Shown: positions 26,566 through 36,366, counted from the first letter of the stretch. The stretch: 64,000 bases of DNA from Caldicellulosiruptor saccharolyticus DSM 8903 (GCF_000016545.1 NC_009437.1:1033501-1097500), one strand, 5' to 3'. Translations and numbers: made by a program. Notes: generated by a model not told the origin, from the letters alone.

Positions 26566-28230
26566 GTGGAATTGAGAATTAAAATACTTATTGTTACTAT
26601 TTTGGTGGCATTTTTACCAACTTCGATTGTAGCTGCATATGTAATGACAAATATAATACCACAGTATGAGAAGATTACGTATAACTATTTTGTAACTCAA
26701 CAAGAAAAATCATTAGAAAGAATTAAAGCAAAGGTTTTCGAAGACATGACGAACTTTTCTAAAGAATACGCTATATGGAATGAGATTTATGAAGCAGTTT
26801 TGATGGGTAAATTAAGTACAATTGAATTTTACTGGACAAATTGGTTATATCAAAAACCATATGATTTTTCAATTATTGTAGGTTTTGATAAGCAAGGAAA
26901 GATTATTTGCTCATATTCTAAGTATCAGTCGATTAAAGATATAAATATTAACAAGTTATCTAAAATTGTACAAAAGACAATAAGTAAACAATACATTATT
27001 TATAAAGAGGTTAGTTTAATACCTGTAGAAAAAGGGTTTATAAAATTTAATGATAAAATTTATGCATTCGTTTGCTGCCCGGTTTTAGATGACAAAAATC
27101 TTAGTCGGCCAGTTATAGGTGCTCTTTTTTTAGCAAGGGATATAAAAAATTTTGTTTCTTTGATTCAGCCCTATGTTGTAAATAATGTGTATTTTCAACC
27201 TAAGGAATCTTCAACTCGGCCAAATAGATTACTCAGAAATGAAATTGCCATAACTGATATAGACAATAACATCTTAGGTAGTATAGTTTTAGACTATGAC
27301 GAAAAGCCGCTTGTTTTGGTAAAGAAGCATTTTGAAAACCTTTTAATAGCTATGTTTATGATTTTAACAATCCTAACCTTATTGATCTCATTTATAAGTG
27401 GAATGTATTTGACAAATAGAATACTCAAGCTTGAGGAGTATGCGATAGGCCTTTTTTCAAGGATAAATGGTGAAGCTACTCTTCCAAAACCAAATGTAAA
27501 AAAAGAAGGTAAGTTTGAAAATGTTGAGACAATTCTCACTTATTTTTCGAATGAGATAAAGAGCAAGATTTCACTTTTGAAAACTCAAGATGACCTTTTG
27601 AGAGAGCTTTTTGAAAAGGAGAGGAGAAATTTTGAAGGAGCAATTAAACTACTTATATCTATAATAGAAATGAAAGACCCATATACTAAAGGACATGCTG
27701 AAAGAGTAATGCAATATAGTAAAAAGATTGGACAGAAGCTTGTCAATCAAAAAGGGTATAAAATAAATTTATTTGATTTAGAAATAGCTGCATACCTGCA
27801 TGACATTGGTAAGATTGTAGTGCCAGAAAATATTCTCAACAAAAGAGGAAAGCTTACTGATGAAGAATATTCTATTGTCAAAAGACATTCCTTAGATGGA
27901 TATAACATTCTTTCAAATATTGAATACTTTGATAGTATAAAGGATATTGTCCTGTATCACCATGAGAACTTAGATGGAACAGGATATCCACTTGGTATAA
28001 ATGGAGATAAGATTCCAGTGGAATCAAGGATAATAGCGATAGCAGATGTGTTTGATGCACTTACGACTGACAGACCTTACAGAAAAGCATTCTCTGAAGA
28101 AGAAGCACTGATTATGATGAAAAATGATGTGGGAAAGAAGTTTGATCCAGAGATATTTGAGGTGTTTTTAGAGGTTTTAGCAGAGGAAAAAATTTCAAAT
28201 GTTGAGATGAAGATAGATGGACAAGTATAA
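26566..28230 (+). CDS. Membrane HD-GYP phosphodiesterase with CHASE4-like sensor
   Basis: 554 residues. N-terminal helix (about 5-27), an extracytoplasmic region of about 220 residues with CHASE4-like text (FSKEYAIWNEIYEAVLMG), a second helix (about 258-283), a HAMP/linker segment, and an HD-GYP domain from about residue 355. Catalytic motifs HDIGK (about 412), HHENLDGTGYPLG (about 465) and DVFDALTTDRPYRKA are complete, so cyclic-di-GMP hydrolysis is expected. GTG 26566 follows AGAGGATGTGG. Its end overlaps the next gene by 14 bases, suggesting joint expression. The ligand is unknown. Confidence 0.88.
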   Translation: MELRIKILIVTILVAFLPTSIVAAYVMTNIIPQYEKITYNYFVTQQEKSLERIKAKVFEDMTNFSKEYAIWNEIYEAVLMGKLSTIEFYWTNWLYQKPYDFSIIVGFDKQGKIICSYSKYQSIKDININKLSKIVQKTISKQYIIYKEVSLIPVEKGFIKFNDKIYAFVCCPVLDDKNLSRPVIGALFLARDIKNFVSLIQPYVVNNVYFQPKESSTRPNRLLRNEIAITDIDNNILGSIVLDYDEKPLVLVKKHFENLLIAMFMILTILTLLISFISGMYLTNRILKLEEYAIGLFSRINGEATLPKPNVKKEGKFENVETILTYFSNEIKSKISLLKTQDDLLRELFEKERRNFEGAIKLLISIIEMKDPYTKGHAERVMQYSKKIGQKLVNQKGYKINLFDLEIAAYLHDIGKIVVPENILNKRGKLTDEEYSIVKRHSLDGYNILSNIEYFDSIKDIVLYHHENLDGTGYPLGINGDKIPVESRIIAIADVFDALTTDRPYRKAFSEEEALIMMKNDVGKKFDPEIFEVFLEVLAEEKISNVEMKIDGQV

Positions 28231-29341
28231 ACTTAAGATATTGCTTGAGTCTGACGAAGGACCAAAACTTGATTTTAAAAGTACTCTTTCCTTAGAGACA
28301 GAAGGTGAAAAAAAAGAGCTTGTTAAAGATGTAATTGCTATTGCGAATTCAAGAGGTGGCAGAGGTTATATCATATTTGGTGTTGAAGACAAGACGAAGA
28401 GAATTTTTGGAATAAAAAATGAAAATTTAACAGAAGAAAAAATTCAGCAGATAATCTCAAGTAGGTGTGATCCACCCGTCTCAATCAAGTTTGAGATTGT
28501 GGAGTACGAAGGAAAGAAGTTAGGAATACTTACAATCTATAAAAGTAGTTTACGTCCTCACCAAATGGTGCAAAACGGAGTATTCTATATTAGGCGCGGT
28601 TCTACTACAGATGTTGCAAAACGGGAAGAGATTGCTTCTATGTTTGAAGAAAGTGGTATTGTCAACTTTGAGATGTCAATTATAAGAAATGCAGGAATTT
28701 CTGACCTTGACTCAGAGCTGATAAGTTTGTTTTTTAGGAAAAGTGGGATTGCTTCCGAGTGGGACAATACAATTCTGCTTGAGAGCTTTGGGATTATTCA
28801 ACGAGACAGAGAAAATGGAAATTTCTACCCTACTATAGCAGGAATGCTTGTATTTGGCAAGTGCCCAGAGCGTTTTATACCTTCTGCTTATTTGAGTTTT
28901 GAATTTTTTGACCACAATCAAATTATTTGTGGTAACATATATAGTATAATAAATACAGTTATAAATGAGCTGACACAAATGTACCCACAAAAAGATTTAT
29001 GGGCATTGTTTGAAGCTATTGCAAATGCGCTTGTGCATAGAGACTATTATGATTTAACAAGGTCTACTGTAGTAAAGATTGGTGAAAAGTTTATTGAAGT
29101 TGCAAATCCTGGATGTCTTTTGGAAGGCAATATGATTTATAACATGGGAAGAGAGATTATACCGCGAAGGCGAAATCCGTGGATTTATCAAAAGATGATC
29201 ATTTTGGACGAACATAATCTGTTTTTAAAGGGTGGTAAAGGAATAGGGAGAATCAAAAAGACATATCCCACCGCAAAGATAATAAATATAAACTCTCAAA
29301 ATACCTTTAAAATTATTTTGCCGCCAATAGATAAATTGTAA
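28217..29341 (+). CDS. AlbA_2 (Schlafen-like) / HATPase_c_4 domain protein
   Basis: 374 residues. The N-terminal AlbA_2 domain has EGPKLDFKSTLS, VIAIANSRGGRGYIIFGVED and YIRRGSTTDVAKREEI. The C-terminal part has a GHKL-like ATP motif (ALFEAIANALVHRDYYDL, IEVANPGCLLEG) and GKGIGRIKK. Proteins of this build are often annotated as putative DNA-binding or transcriptional regulators and also occur near mobile or defence genes; the biochemical role is not settled. The 14-base overlap with the HD-GYP gene suggests co-translation. Confidence 0.8.
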   Translation: MDKYKLKILLESDEGPKLDFKSTLSLETEGEKKELVKDVIAIANSRGGRGYIIFGVEDKTKRIFGIKNENLTEEKIQQIISSRCDPPVSIKFEIVEYEGKKLGILTIYKSSLRPHQMVQNGVFYIRRGSTTDVAKREEIASMFEESGIVNFEMSIIRNAGISDLDSELISLFFRKSGIASEWDNTILLESFGIIQRDRENGNFYPTIAGMLVFGKCPERFIPSAYLSFEFFDHNQIICGNIYSIINTVINELTQMYPQKDLWALFEAIANALVHRDYYDLTRSTVVKIGEKFIEVANPGCLLEGNMIYNMGREIIPRRRNPWIYQKMIILDEHNLFLKGGKGIGRIKKTYPTAKIININSQNTFKIILPPIDKL

Positions 29342-29359
29342 AGAGGAGTATGTATTGAA

Positions 29360-30745
29360 ATGGTCAAAGGGAAGGTTATAAATTTGCACCCTACATCATC
29401 AAGGTTTTTTAAAATAGGGATTAAACATTATGAAAGAGGCGAGATAGAGCTTGCCATTGAGAGATTAAAAAGAGCGCTTGAGCTTGACAGCAAAAACATA
29501 GAGATAAAGTTCAACTTAGCAGGGCTATTGGCTCAGATTGGGGATTTTGAAAGTTCGAATAAACTCTTGACTGAACTTACCACCGACAACCCTGAGTTTT
29601 ACGACTCACTATTTGGGCTTGGTTGTAATTTCTTTGAGATGGGGAAACTGAGAGAAGCAAAACATTTTTTAAGAAGGTATCTCAAGCTTAGCAATAACAC
29701 TGAGTTTAAAGAAGCTGCGGAAGACCTTCTTGACTTTATTGAGACCCAGCAGGAATTTGAAAGAGAACAAAAAGAGATGGAAAAACTGACAAAGCTGTTG
29801 GAAAGGGGTAACTTTCTTTTAGAAAATGGTCGGTATGAAGATGCTGTAAAGTATTTTAAGATGATATTGGCAAAGGACGATACAATCTTTGCTGCAAGGA
29901 ACAATTTGTCACTTGCTTATTTTTATATGGGAGAGATTGAAAAGGCTATTCACGAGGCAAAAAAGGTTTTAGAGATTGATAAGTACAATGTTTATGCAAA
30001 CTGCAATTTGGCGTTTTTTTATAGTACAATTGGCAAGACAAAAGAACTCAAAAAACAACTAAAAACAATTTTAGAGCTGAAAACATACGACCATAAAGAC
30101 AAGATTAAGGTTTTAGACACGTTAATAAAATTAAACCAACATGCTGCAATTGTAGACAGGGCAGGTGAACTTTTTGAAATTACAAAAGAGCCCTATTTTA
30201 GACATATCCAAGCTATCAGTTTGTATAATACAAAACAGTATATAAAAGCTAAAAAGATATGGAAAGACCTAAAAAAGAATTATAATATGCCTGAGATAAA
30301 GATTGATTATTTTCTGAAAAAAATTGATGATGTAATGAAAACATTTAAAAAAGACACAATAGACTATTTTGAAACAGGTTTTGGAAATCTTTCAAAGTTA
30401 GAAGAGAAAGAGTTTAGAAGCCAACTTCAAAAACACATTGACATGTATTTTTCTCAAACATTTGAGGAAAATGCAAAGAGGATAATGGATATTATAGCTG
30501 AAAATGTAAAGCTCAACAATGAAGACAAAGATGCTATTTCTCAGCTTCTTAATGCTCTTCCACTTGAGAAGCAAAGGCTAAACTTTACTGCAATTGCAGC
30601 TATTGTTTATTACGTGTATAAGAAGTATCTTCTTAGGCAAAAGGTAAAGCAAAAAGATGTGGCTGAACGTTTTGGTATTTCTCAAGCTGTATTTTCAAAA
30701 TGGTTTAAAGAATTCAAAGGACTTTTATTGGGAGAAGACGTATAA
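29360..30745 (+). CDS. TPR repeat protein with C-terminal helix-turn-helix
   Basis: 461 residues. Repeated TPR helices span about residues 12-330 (for example YERGEIELAIERLKRALELD and YEDAVKYFKMILAKD). The last 60 residues hold FTAIAAIVYYVYKKYLLRQ and an HTH, KQKDVAERFGISQAVFSKWF, resembling cyclin-fold/TFIIB-like HTHs attached to SEC-C or TPR proteins. It is cytoplasmic, with no signal peptide. I do not recognise a named family. It is 18 bases downstream of the AlbA_2 gene and probably in the same operon. Confidence 0.75.
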   Translation: MVKGKVINLHPTSSRFFKIGIKHYERGEIELAIERLKRALELDSKNIEIKFNLAGLLAQIGDFESSNKLLTELTTDNPEFYDSLFGLGCNFFEMGKLREAKHFLRRYLKLSNNTEFKEAAEDLLDFIETQQEFEREQKEMEKLTKLLERGNFLLENGRYEDAVKYFKMILAKDDTIFAARNNLSLAYFYMGEIEKAIHEAKKVLEIDKYNVYANCNLAFFYSTIGKTKELKKQLKTILELKTYDHKDKIKVLDTLIKLNQHAAIVDRAGELFEITKEPYFRHIQAISLYNTKQYIKAKKIWKDLKKNYNMPEIKIDYFLKKIDDVMKTFKKDTIDYFETGFGNLSKLEEKEFRSQLQKHIDMYFSQTFEENAKRIMDIIAENVKLNNEDKDAISQLLNALPLEKQRLNFTAIAAIVYYVYKKYLLRQKVKQKDVAERFGISQAVFSKWFKEFKGLLLGEDV

Positions 30746-30811
30746 GGTATCTTCAATTTATTAGAAAATTTAATACTAATCTATATACAAAAAAGGAGGA
30801 AAAGACACAAT

Positions 30812-32731
30812 ATGGAAAAAGTAAATGTCACGCTTCCAGATGGTAAGATAATTGAGGTTGAAAAATCTACCTCAGCTTTGGATTTGGTAAAATCAATAAG
30901 TATGAAGCTTTACAAAGAAGCAGTTGCGTGTAAAATAAACGGCATTTTGAAGGACTTATGGACACCTATTGATGATGATTGTAGCTTTGAGGTTGTCACA
31001 TTTGCGAGTGATGAAGGCAAAAGAGTATACTGGCACACAACCTCACATATTTTAGCCCAGTCTGTCAAAAGGCTCTTTGGAGATAAAGTAAAACTTGGTA
31101 TAGGACCTGCAATTGACAATGGTTTTTATTACGACTTTGATGTTGAAGAGTCAATTACAAAGGAGCTTTTGGAAAAGATTGAAGAAGAGATGCAAAAAAT
31201 AATAAAAGAAGATTTGAAGATTGAGAGATTTGAACTTTCAAGAGAAGAAGCAAAAAAACTTATGCAACAAAGAGGAGAAAACTACAAAGTTGAGCTTATA
31301 AATGATATTCCAGAGGGAGAGATTATATCTTTTTATAGGCAAGGTGAATTTGTTGACCTTTGTACCGGTCCACATCTTCCTTCAACGGGGAGGGTAAAAG
31401 CGTTCAAACTACTTTCTGTAGCAGGTGCGTATTGGCGCGGAAATTCTAAAAATAAAATGCTTCAAAGAGTTTATGGAATATCATACGAGAAAAAATCGCA
31501 ACTTGATGAATACCTTACAATGCTTGAAGAAGCAAAGAGAAGAGATCATAGAAAGCTTGGAAGGGAGCTTGATTTATTTGATATTTTTGAGCAAGGGCCA
31601 GGATTTCCTTTCTTTTTGCCAAAAGGGATGATTATAAGGAACATATTAGAAGACTTTTGGAGAGAAGAACATAAAAAAAGAGGTTATCAGGAAATAAAAA
31701 CTCCTATAATGTTAACAAAAGACCTTTGGGTTCAGTCAGGGCATTGGGATCATTATAAAGAAAATATGTATTTTACCAAAATAGATGATCAGGAATTTGC
31801 AATAAAACCTATGAACTGTCCGGGTAGCATATTGGTATATAAAAGAAAATCACATTCGTATAGGGAACTTCCTGAGCGACTGTGTGAACTTGGGCTTGTT
31901 CACAGACACGAGCTATCTGGTGTATTGCATGGTCTTATGAGGGTAAGATGCTTTACACAAGATGATGCTCATATATTTATGTTACCTTCACAGATAAAAG
32001 ATGAAATAAAAGGTGTAATTGATCTTATCGATTATTTTTATAGTGTATTTGGTTTCAAATATCATGTTGAACTTTCAACAAGGCCTGAAAATTCAATGGG
32101 AACAGATGAACAATGGAATATGGCTGAAACTGCCCTTAAAGAAGCTTTAGAGGAAGTAGGTATAAATTACAAAATAAATGAAGGTGATGGAGCTTTTTAT
32201 GGACCCAAAATTGATTTTCATCTTGAAGATAGTTTGAAAAGAACATGGCAGTGTGCAACAATTCAACTTGATTTTCAAATGCCAGAAAGGTTTGACTTAT
32301 ATTATATAGGTGAAGATGGTGCAAAACATAGGCCGGTAATGCTACACAGAGTTGTTTTTGGCAGTATAGAGAGATTTATTGCAATACTTACTGAACACTT
32401 TGCTGGTGCATTTCCAGTATGGTTAGCACCAATTCAAATAAGAGTAATACCAGTATCTGATAATTTCAATGACTATGCAGCTAAAATATCCCAAACACTC
32501 AAGGAGAATGGATTCAGAGTTGAAGAAGATTTTAGATCAGAAACCGTGGGGTATAAAATAAGAGATGCTCAACTACAAAAAATACCATATATGGTGATTG
32601 TGGGTGAAAAAGAGCGAAGGGAAAATACTATAGCTGTAAGAGACAGAAAGAAAGGAGATTTAGGTTCATTTACCATTGATAAGTTTGTATCAATGGTGAA
32701 AGAGAAAGTAGAGAAAAAGGTTATAGAATGA
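30812..32731 (+). CDS. thrS: Threonyl-tRNA synthetase
   Basis: Class II synthetase, 639 residues, usual length. Domain order: TGS (1-60), the tRNA_SAD editing domain with HTTSHILAQSVKRLFGD and the FVDLCTGPHLPSTG block, the catalytic core (motif 1 near 270-300, MNCPGSILVYKRKSHSYRELP, RVRCFTQDDAHIF, HRVVFGSIERFIAILTEHF), and the anticodon-binding domain from about residue 540. Zinc-ligand Cys and His are present. The start ATG 30812 is behind AAAAAAGGAGG. No T-box is seen in the 66-base gap upstream. Confidence 0.97.
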   Translation: MEKVNVTLPDGKIIEVEKSTSALDLVKSISMKLYKEAVACKINGILKDLWTPIDDDCSFEVVTFASDEGKRVYWHTTSHILAQSVKRLFGDKVKLGIGPAIDNGFYYDFDVEESITKELLEKIEEEMQKIIKEDLKIERFELSREEAKKLMQQRGENYKVELINDIPEGEIISFYRQGEFVDLCTGPHLPSTGRVKAFKLLSVAGAYWRGNSKNKMLQRVYGISYEKKSQLDEYLTMLEEAKRRDHRKLGRELDLFDIFEQGPGFPFFLPKGMIIRNILEDFWREEHKKRGYQEIKTPIMLTKDLWVQSGHWDHYKENMYFTKIDDQEFAIKPMNCPGSILVYKRKSHSYRELPERLCELGLVHRHELSGVLHGLMRVRCFTQDDAHIFMLPSQIKDEIKGVIDLIDYFYSVFGFKYHVELSTRPENSMGTDEQWNMAETALKEALEEVGINYKINEGDGAFYGPKIDFHLEDSLKRTWQCATIQLDFQMPERFDLYYIGEDGAKHRPVMLHRVVFGSIERFIAILTEHFAGAFPVWLAPIQIRVIPVSDNFNDYAAKISQTLKENGFRVEEDFRSETVGYKIRDAQLQKIPYMVIVGEKERRENTIAVRDRKKGDLGSFTIDKFVSMVKEKVEKKVIE

Positions 32732-32736
32732 AAATT

Positions 32737-32798
32737 AAAAAAGGCTGCCAGAACATTATTAATGAGAACATGGGCTGTTTAATGTGGCAGCCTTTTTT
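32737..32798 (+). terminator. Terminator after thrS
   Basis: AAAAAAGGCTGCCA (32737-32750) pairs perfectly with TGGCAGCCTTTTTT (32785-32798), 14 pairs around a 34-base loop that may fold further. The A/T symmetry lets it act in both directions. Confidence 0.85.
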
Positions 32799-32846
32799 AA
32801 ATTCTTTTTATTATACAAAATAAATCTCAAAAAGGGGCGAACTGAT

Positions 32847-34064
32847 ATGGAAGTTATATGGGAAGAGCCGTACGAGTCTTTTTCAAGATTTATAAATAAA
32901 AATGGTTATAATTCTTTGTTGGTTATATGTGATAAAAATACCTTTGATGTGTGTGCAGTCAAGGTGAAAGAGACAGTTGAAAAAAGCAATAGGAAGTGTA
33001 AAATAATATGCTTTGAAGCAGATGTAACAGCAGATGAATTTGCGCTTGGAAAGGTATTATTTGAAATAGAACAAGCAGATATATTTGTGGGCGTAGGAAG
33101 TGGAACAATTTCTGACATAACACGGTATACAGCATACAAGTTCAAAGTCCCGTTTGTTTTGTTTCCAACAGCACCTTCAATGGACGGGTTTGCTTCTTCT
33201 GTTGCAGCACTTACTATAAATGGATTAAAAACAACAGTGTTGGCATCATCACCGGAAGCTATATTTGTGGATATGGAGGTTATAGAAAATTCGCCTGAAA
33301 TTTTGAAAAAAGCGGGATTTGGAGATTTGATGGGTAAGATAACTGCTTTACTTGACTGGCAACTTTCAAATATTTTGTTTGAGGAGAAAATAGACTGGGA
33401 AGTATTGCGTATTGTAAAAAATACATACCTGAAAACATTAAATTCAGTTGGTGTAAATGATTTTTGTAAAAATTTGCTGGAGGGTCTAATAACCTCTGGT
33501 ATTATGATGGCCAGGGTTAACTCTTCGCGTCCTGCATCAGGTTGTGAACACCATCTTTCTCATTTTTGGGAATATCACAGAATAAAAACTTATCATGGGA
33601 TAAAAGTTGGGCTTGCAACCCTCTATGTGCTGAGGTTTTATGAGCACTTTTTAAATCTTGATAAATCCAGAATTCATGAAAGGAAAGAATATAAAGTAGA
33701 TATTAAAACGTGGGAGGATGCGATAGAGAAAGGATTTCAACCAACTTTTGGAAGTATAATAAAGAAAAATATTGAAAGAGTAAGCAAATTGAATGATAAA
33801 GAATTTAGGAGTCAAGTGATAAACAGGCTTGTTGAAAAGAAAGAAGTTATAGATGAGTTGATAAGAGATGCAACTATTGTGTATAGTGAGCTGATTGATG
33901 CTTACAAAAAACTTGAAATGCCTATGAATTATTGGGAGATTGGTATAGACGACAATCTTTTTAAGATGTCATTTTTATGTGCACCAAATATCAGAGAAAG
34001 GTTTACCATACTGCATTTGTACGAATTTTTAGGCTTGACAGATGAGGTTGTACGAAGCTTCTGA
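32847..34064 (+). CDS. sn-Glycerol-1-phosphate dehydrogenase family protein (AraM/EgsA-like)
   Basis: About 405 residues, iron-containing alcohol dehydrogenase fold. NAD(P)-binding text FVGVGSGTISDITRYTAYK and FPTAPSMDGFASSVAAL, and metal-ligand positions Asp in GFGDLMGK and His in SGCEHHLSHFWE and TYHGIKVGLA, match the G1P dehydrogenase family. Members reduce dihydroxyacetone phosphate to sn-glycerol-1-phosphate, the archaeal lipid stereoisomer; the bacterial AraM type feeds a prenylglyceryl phosphate pathway. ATG 32847 follows AAAGGGGCG. It stands alone between thrS and cheB. Confidence 0.85.
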   Translation: MEVIWEEPYESFSRFINKNGYNSLLVICDKNTFDVCAVKVKETVEKSNRKCKIICFEADVTADEFALGKVLFEIEQADIFVGVGSGTISDITRYTAYKFKVPFVLFPTAPSMDGFASSVAALTINGLKTTVLASSPEAIFVDMEVIENSPEILKKAGFGDLMGKITALLDWQLSNILFEEKIDWEVLRIVKNTYLKTLNSVGVNDFCKNLLEGLITSGIMMARVNSSRPASGCEHHLSHFWEYHRIKTYHGIKVGLATLYVLRFYEHFLNLDKSRIHERKEYKVDIKTWEDAIEKGFQPTFGSIIKKNIERVSKLNDKEFRSQVINRLVEKKEVIDELIRDATIVYSELIDAYKKLEMPMNYWEIGIDDNLFKMSFLCAPNIRERFTILHLYEFLGLTDEVVRSF

Positions 34065-34138
34065 GTATGTTCTGTTTTGATACCAGCAATTTTGGGAATA
34101 AATATTAGTGAAAAAATGATTGTATAGGTGAATAGTTT

Positions 34139-35176
34139 ATGTACAAGGTATTGGTTGTTGACGATTCGGCATTCATGAGACAGCTCATCAAATCAATTTT
34201 AGAGCAGACAGGAATGTTTTCTGTGATGGTTGCTCAAACACCTCTCATTGCACTTGATAGAGTGAGAAAGTTTAAATTTGATGTTATAACTATTGACTAT
34301 GAGATGCCATACATGAATGGTGTTGAACTTATAAAGAAGATAAGAGAGGTTTCAGACAGTAAAATCTTAATGATAAGCGCATACACTCATCCTGGAGCTC
34401 ATACAACATTTGAGGCATTATCAGCAGGTGCTTTTGATTATATATTAAAACCATTAAAGGAAGAAGAAATAGAAGAGTTCAAATCTGAGCTAATCAAAAA
34501 GGTGAGTGCTGCATGTGAAGAGTACAAAAAGACCCAGACTGCGCCAACTGCCGTCGAGGATGTAAAAGTTTTCAAAGTTCCAATAGAGGATAGTTTAATC
34601 GAAAGAGCAAAAGTTGCAAAAGTTGTAGGTATCGGGATATCAACAGGGGGTCCCCCTGTTTTAGAGAAGATGTTTAAAAGCCTCAAAAAAGATTTTTCTC
34701 TTCCAATCTTGGTTGTTCAGCACATGCCACCAAACTTTACAAAAGCATTTGCAGAGAGGCTTGCTTCTATTACATCTAAATGTATTAAAGAAGCAGAGGA
34801 CAGGGAAGAGGTAAAACCAGGATGTATATACATTGCAAAGGGCGGATATCATTTGGCTATTGAAGAAAAGGCAGGGAAACTCTACACAAGAGTGCTTGAC
34901 CTTGAGAAGATAAAAAGTCACAAACCTTCTGCAGATATTCTTTTTAGCTCAATTGCAGAGGCATGTGGGAAGGATGCAATAGGTATAGTTATGACTGGCA
35001 TGGGATCTGATGGAAGTGATGGAATATTAGAAATGAAGATGAAGGGAGCTATAACTACTGCGCAGAATGAAAAAAGTTGTGTCGTATTTGGAATGCCCAA
35101 GGTAGCAATTGAAAAAGGTGCTATTGAACTTATTATGAGTCCTGAAGAGATAGTGGAGCTATTGAACAAGATATAA
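34139..35176 (+). CDS. cheB: Chemotaxis response regulator / protein-glutamate methylesterase CheB
   Basis: 345 residues. A receiver domain (VLVVDDSAFMRQLIK, phospho-acceptor Asp in VITIDYEMPYMNG, KPL near residue 101) is joined by a linker to the methylesterase domain with catalytic Ser in GISTGGPP (about 165), His in VQHMPPNFTKAF and Asp in MTGMGSDGSDG. It demethylates or deamidates chemoreceptors. No cheR, cheA or receptor genes are nearby, so this copy is an orphan. AGGTGA is the probable ribosome binding site. Confidence 0.94.
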   Translation: MYKVLVVDDSAFMRQLIKSILEQTGMFSVMVAQTPLIALDRVRKFKFDVITIDYEMPYMNGVELIKKIREVSDSKILMISAYTHPGAHTTFEALSAGAFDYILKPLKEEEIEEFKSELIKKVSAACEEYKKTQTAPTAVEDVKVFKVPIEDSLIERAKVAKVVGIGISTGGPPVLEKMFKSLKKDFSLPILVVQHMPPNFTKAFAERLASITSKCIKEAEDREEVKPGCIYIAKGGYHLAIEEKAGKLYTRVLDLEKIKSHKPSADILFSSIAEACGKDAIGIVMTGMGSDGSDGILEMKMKGAITTAQNEKSCVVFGMPKVAIEKGAIELIMSPEEIVELLNKI

Positions 35177-35193
35177 TCACCTTTTGGAAAATA

Positions 35194-36366
35194 TTAATAT
35201 GGTTTGTTATTAAAGATGACCACAAATATTTGATGGTGGTCATCTTTAATTTTGTACACAAAAAATTTTTTAAGGTACGTGGTGAAGACATATTTACCAC
35301 CAAATTTATTACAGAACAGAGAATAGAAGGTGCCTACTTTTTTCATAATATCCTCAAGAAGTAATGTAGGAAATTGAAATATATGGGAGGAGACCAGAGA
35401 TTTTGAAGCTATGAATTTTTCGAATGGTGTCCTCCCGTTCATTCCTTTACCATTATGAGGTCTGAAAAAGTTCCATGTATCTTGCCATTTCTGGGCTCTT
35501 TGAATAAATTCATCTTTTGTTTTACATCTTTCAGCATGAATCATTAAAAAATACTCATCATCAGCTCTATGTGAATTTTCAATTATACCCATTAAATGCT
35601 TTGCTTTTGGTGGAATAGGATTTAGTTCTACACCCAAAAATGACAGCATCTCATTCCACTGCTTTAACTTTCTTTCGCTTCCTCCACAAAATTCTGCTCC
35701 ATTGTCTAATCGGATCTTTATTATATTTCTTACATTATGAGTTCTTAACCATAATGCAACTAAGGATATGAACATAAATCCAAAAGCGGATGAAAGTTCG
35801 TAAGAATAGGCTGTAAATCTTGTTCTTGTTGCAACATCTATTATGTTCCACTCATAGCAAGGCAAATTGTATCTTTTCATATGTTCATATACCTCCTTGG
35901 GAAGACTTTCTTTGTCTAAAAGATGTTTTGTATCAAGCTGAAATTCAGAAAATGGGATAAGAGTTTCATAATCGTATAGACTTCTTTCACCTTTTTTTGT
36001 TCTTTTTGTTTTTCGAGCTACAGAGTTTCTTCTAAGAATTGACTTTATTGTGTTTTCACTTATTTTGATACCATATTTTCTGAGAAGATAAAAAGACAAA
36101 CGTCTATATCTAAAACCAGTTTTTTTAGACTCTTCGACAATAAAATTTTCGAGTTCAGAAGAAAGCTTTTTGGGAGAAGATTTAGGTTTTTTTGATTTAT
36201 CTTCAAGAGGACCGTAGACAGCTCTTCTTACGGTATGTCTTGATACACCTAATATTTTAGCAGTTTTTGATACGTTTTTGTTATTTGATTCAAAGACTTT
36301 TCGAACTAATTCTCTAGCTTTTTGAGGGGATATTTTTCTTAGTTCGTGGTATGATATAATATTCAT
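35194..36366 (-). CDS. IS481-like DDE transposase, copy 2
   Basis: Identical to copy 1 through ...GGKYVFTTY, where the element ends at 35274. With no internal stop, translation continues 26 residues into flanking DNA, through the left target repeat and across the cheB terminator stem, and stops at 35194. The start at 36366 is equivalent to the ATG chosen for copy 1. The HTH and D, D, E residues are intact, so the protein is probably functional if the foreign tail is tolerated. Confidence 0.88.
   Translation of the reverse strand: MNIISYHELRKISPQKARELVRKVFESNNKNVSKTAKILGVSRHTVRRAVYGPLEDKSKKPKSSPKKLSSELENFIVEESKKTGFRYRRLSFYLLRKYGIKISENTIKSILRRNSVARKTKRTKKGERSLYDYETLIPFSEFQLDTKHLLDKESLPKEVYEHMKRYNLPCYEWNIIDVATRTRFTAYSYELSSAFGFMFISLVALWLRTHNVRNIIKIRLDNGAEFCGGSERKLKQWNEMLSFLGVELNPIPPKAKHLMGIIENSHRADDEYFLMIHAERCKTKDEFIQRAQKWQDTWNFFRPHNGKGMNGRTPFEKFIASKSLVSSHIFQFPTLLLEDIMKKVGTFYSLFCNKFGGKYVFTTYLKKFFVYKIKDDHHQIFVVIFNNKPY
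35211..35248 (+). terminator. Terminator after cheB
   Basis: TAAAGATGACCAC (35211-35223) and GTGGTCATCTTTA (35236-35248) are exact inverse complements around a 12-base loop, followed by ATTTTG. The short T-run makes it a moderate terminator. Confidence 0.75.
35260..35273 (+). repeat. Target site duplication, IS copy 2, left
   Basis: AAAAAATTTTTTAA, repeated exactly at 36532-36545. Confidence 0.9.

Noticed and set aside
30746-30811. T-box leader for thrS (and for trpS at 21263-21300)
   Set aside because: The gaps are too short and lack specifier and T-box sequences.
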